64,000 nt of DNA from Bacteroidia bacterium (GTDB taxonomy: Bacteria > Bacteroidota > Bacteroidia > SpSt-205), in the NCBI GenBank assembly GCA_026414975.1, contig JAOAHZ010000003.1, forward strand, positions 23,046 through 87,045. Direction: 5' to 3'. The translations under genes were made by a program, and so were the position numbers. Numbering within the stretch: the stretch's first letter is position 1; each line of letters begins with the position of its first letter. Shown one piece after another: positions 63,301 through 64,000 of the stretch. A model generated the notes under the pieces. It was not told the origin of the DNA and made no database searches. It was given only the letters and a program-made list of their open reading frames with translations.

Positions 63301-64000
63301 CTAACGAGTTCTTCTACTTGGAGCCGACGGGCAAGCCTGCCCCTGCTGGCTATATCCACGTGCGCAACGGCGCCGGCTGGGAAGGCGAGCTGGAGGAAGA
63401 ATTCCTCCAGCCCGTTATCAAAAGCCCCCGCGAATGCCGTACGATCGTCATCAAGCCCGAAGACCTGCGTTACAAAATCTTCCTGTGTCACAAAGACAAG
63501 TCCGACCTTAAGGGCACCGCTGCGTTGGAATACATCAAGTGGGGCGAGTCGCAAGGCTACCACTTACGACCGACCTGCAGAGGACGGCAGAGGTGGTGGG
63601 ATGTGGGTATCCGCTCAAAGGCGCGAATTAACCTAAACTACCTTGTTGACGAGACGATGCGTTTCTTTCTGAAAGAGGACGGATTCTTTGTCAGCGACAA
63701 TTTCCAAGAGTGGCACATTTCCAGTGACACATTTTGGCAGGCTGGCGTGACTGCAAACAGCACAGTATTCCAACTTTTCGCCAACATTGCCGGGCGTGCG
63801 AATTTTGGCGGTGGGCTGATGAAAATCCAGACATACGAAGTTGCGGCAATCGAGACTCTGTCCCCGACAACACTTGACGCCAAGGTTTGCCGTCAAGTGC
63901 TCGAACGTGCAGACCGCCTTGAACTAAACTCGTTCGACCGTCGCGCTTTGGACGAGGTGGTTTTTGACGTGTTGGGCTTGACGCCGGGCGAGCGGGAGGC
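60366..64000 (+). CDS. Eco57I-type N6-adenine DNA methyltransferase (class I, with specificity region), runs off window
   Basis: 1211 codons are visible with no stop. The ATG at 60366 is 4 nt behind the helicase stop. An N-terminal helical region (AFDVEAVTEKFFEDYKKVFA near 180; LFYFIQRKGW-like LMFLYFIQRKGWLGG) precedes AGIFYTPRVEIDLMC. SAM motif I is VCDPACGSGSFLVGM (residues 455-469), then LYGVDVMEWAVHVAELRLWL, a coiled-coil-like insert (about 575-690), and catalytic motif IV NPPY at 713-716 (DIVIGNPPYVRQEK). The C-terminal part has GDIAEVRFGIKTGANEFFYL and RPTCRGRQRWWDVG, typical of target-recognition regions in Eco57I/PglX-like enzymes. No PD-ExK nuclease motif is evident. Base composition changes sharply inside this gene. 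Confidence 0.88.
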   Translation, partial: MPLAEQRVMQQVYECLRAPVRTREDLLHLFVRVLGFMRVEMPLPAQAETFGTGKALELARECQPMILAAHGDFKIIYAELEGERLDYGRQRLLVTPLLRVFPEALFVFARKATLGQAAGAEVHLVSVKGEASASRRVFRRFRLGPGERYRTTAERLALLQVSSASISTLELRQRLDAAFDVEAVTEKFFEDYKKVFAELQKFLFTQTGDKRWAHDYALQLLNRLMFLYFIQRKGWLGGNLHFMADFWRAYKASGQPPNSFFKRWLSVLFFEAFNKKFHGGHRHFPKEIFSALMRAPYLNGGLFKENELDRKYAISIRDEFFSQLLEPSDEAGPGFLERYNFTIAESTPLDIEVAVDPEMIGKIYESLVNITFEGITEEDRRGLAGIFYTPRVEIDLMCRLALVDTLANYLGQDKKPLLYDAVFAYDEADKQAADSAIKDQDLWPELDRLLRDITVCDPACGSGSFLVGMLLVLDDLQARANFRVGREETPYARRRRIISEQLYGVDVMEWAVHVAELRLWLQLIIETQLHPSELQFDLRPLLPNLSFKVRCGDSLVQEIGGVNFGLHRHRLDIPTRIKGEITKLKSEKLRFCHGEESLREEDLKAEELKVFCDILDHNIKLLQERVKSLRHNIASIAEQSELPGVGTGKGKQQRLQLEAQWRAELQEGENKLQQLRQAREKLTDISAAPFVWDIAFVEIFEGRKQGFDIVIGNPPYVRQEKIAPPGFSPADFGGEHSDRWKEQKKAYKAKLQHSVAAAWPKFFRYQPGQANFRKLEGKSDLYIYFYLHGLSLLNPKGSFCFITSNSWLDVGYGRDLQEFLLRHSHIKFILDNERKRSFAQADVNTVIVLLAPPDDRTDAGLDKTARFVLFKVPFEDVATAETFKALEAVADRASSDRWRCTVRSQRELYEESLERDEDDELAAKAHTIPIQTPHYQAGKWGGKYLRAPDIFFTILEKGKGKLVRLGDIAEVRFGIKTGANEFFYLEPTGKPAPAGYIHVRNGAGWEGELEEEFLQPVIKSPRECRTIVIKPEDLRYKIFLCHKDKSDLKGTAALEYIKWGESQGYHLRPTCRGRQRWWDVGIRSKARINLNYLVDETMRFFLKEDGFFVSDNFQEWHISSDTFWQAGVTANSTVFQLFANIAGRANFGGGLMKIQTYEVAAIETLSPTTLDAKVCRQVLERADRLELNSFDRRALDEVVFDVLGLTPGERE

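Noticed and set aside
62791..63636. Long open frame (281 codons) on plus strand in another frame
   Set aside because: It is serine/proline/alanine-rich low-complexity translation, shadowing the methyltransferase frame, which carries real motifs across the same bases; it results from GC-rich codons.
57128..64000. Calling the pair DISARM or BREX
   Set aside because: drmA/drmB (DUF1998), pglZ and brxC are absent from the window, and the PLD domain is fused to the helicase; the window ends before neighbours can be seen.

Overview
The window looks like a chromosomal segment of a Bacteroidota (Cytophaga-Flavobacterium-Bacteroides) bacterium of about 50% G+C. The evidence is: two secreted M43-type zinc proteases with C-terminal type IX secretion (T9SS) sorting domains; Bacteroidota-typical families (DUF4292, DUF3078, DUF3108, the 31-residue AURKAIP1/COX24-like basic peptide, TPR lipoprotein and outer-membrane genes); an MqnA-type (futalosine) menaquinone gene; a two-subunit-III cytochrome oxidase operon; and, throughout, the Bacteroidota -7 promoter element TAnnTTTG in place of classical -35/-10 boxes and Shine-Dalgarno sites.

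Layout. 1-1150: end of a histidine phosphatase and mqnA. 1176-3673 (minus): a frameshifted small gene and a 715-residue TPR protein. 3958-10207 (plus): a run of tightly packed or overlapping genes: nanoRNase/pAp phosphatase, FKBP lipoprotein, outer-membrane protein, plsY, sugar nucleotidyltransferase, TPR protein, DUF4292 lipoprotein. 10408-10448: a perfect palindrome between convergent genes. 10475-13301 (minus): rpe and two glycosyltransferases. 13360-17037: a large T9SS M43 protease, followed by hairpins and a second palindrome of the same family. 17351-20274 (minus): a conserved Bacteroidota protein, RNase G/E and the COX24-like peptide. 20325-23978 (plus): rpsT, a peptide transporter, a degenerate arginase-fold protein and an ECF sigma factor. 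Then tRNA-Arg(TCT) and tRNA-Pro(TGG), DUF3078 and ung on minus; mnmE, secA and a lipoprotein on plus; a radical SAM protein and tRNA-Arg(CCG) on minus. 32932-40098 (minus): a complete aa3-type oxidase operon (coxB, ctaD, ctaA, ctaB, two subunit III genes, subunit IV, sco). Next come a second M43/T9SS protease (minus) and a plus-strand run: sod, guaA, an LpoA-like protein, a ThiF/MoeB-rhodanese protein, DUF3108, an EGF-like lipoprotein. 49085-53806 (minus): rimP-nusA-infB-purS.

The last 10 kb is an accessory defence island. 53979-56791 is a gene graveyard: a broken SIR2-family gene overlapping a truncated HerA-like gene (the order of SIR2-HerA anti-phage systems) and a frameshifted GIY-YIG/DUF4357 nuclease gene. 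It is followed by an intact two-gene unit: a 1077-residue protein joining a phospholipase-D-type domain to an SNF2-like helicase, and an Eco57I-type adenine methyltransferase that runs off the window end (1211 codons visible, no stop). These two are candidates for a compact restriction- or DISARM-like system; its extent cannot be settled without the sequence beyond 64000.

The most general observation is architectural. At least 14 transcription units plus the tRNAs carry TAnnTTTG only 4-10 nt before the start codon or mature 5' end, so most mRNAs here should be leaderless or nearly so. This spacing also helps decide several start codons (GTG for ung and for the second protease; an internal ATG for coxB).
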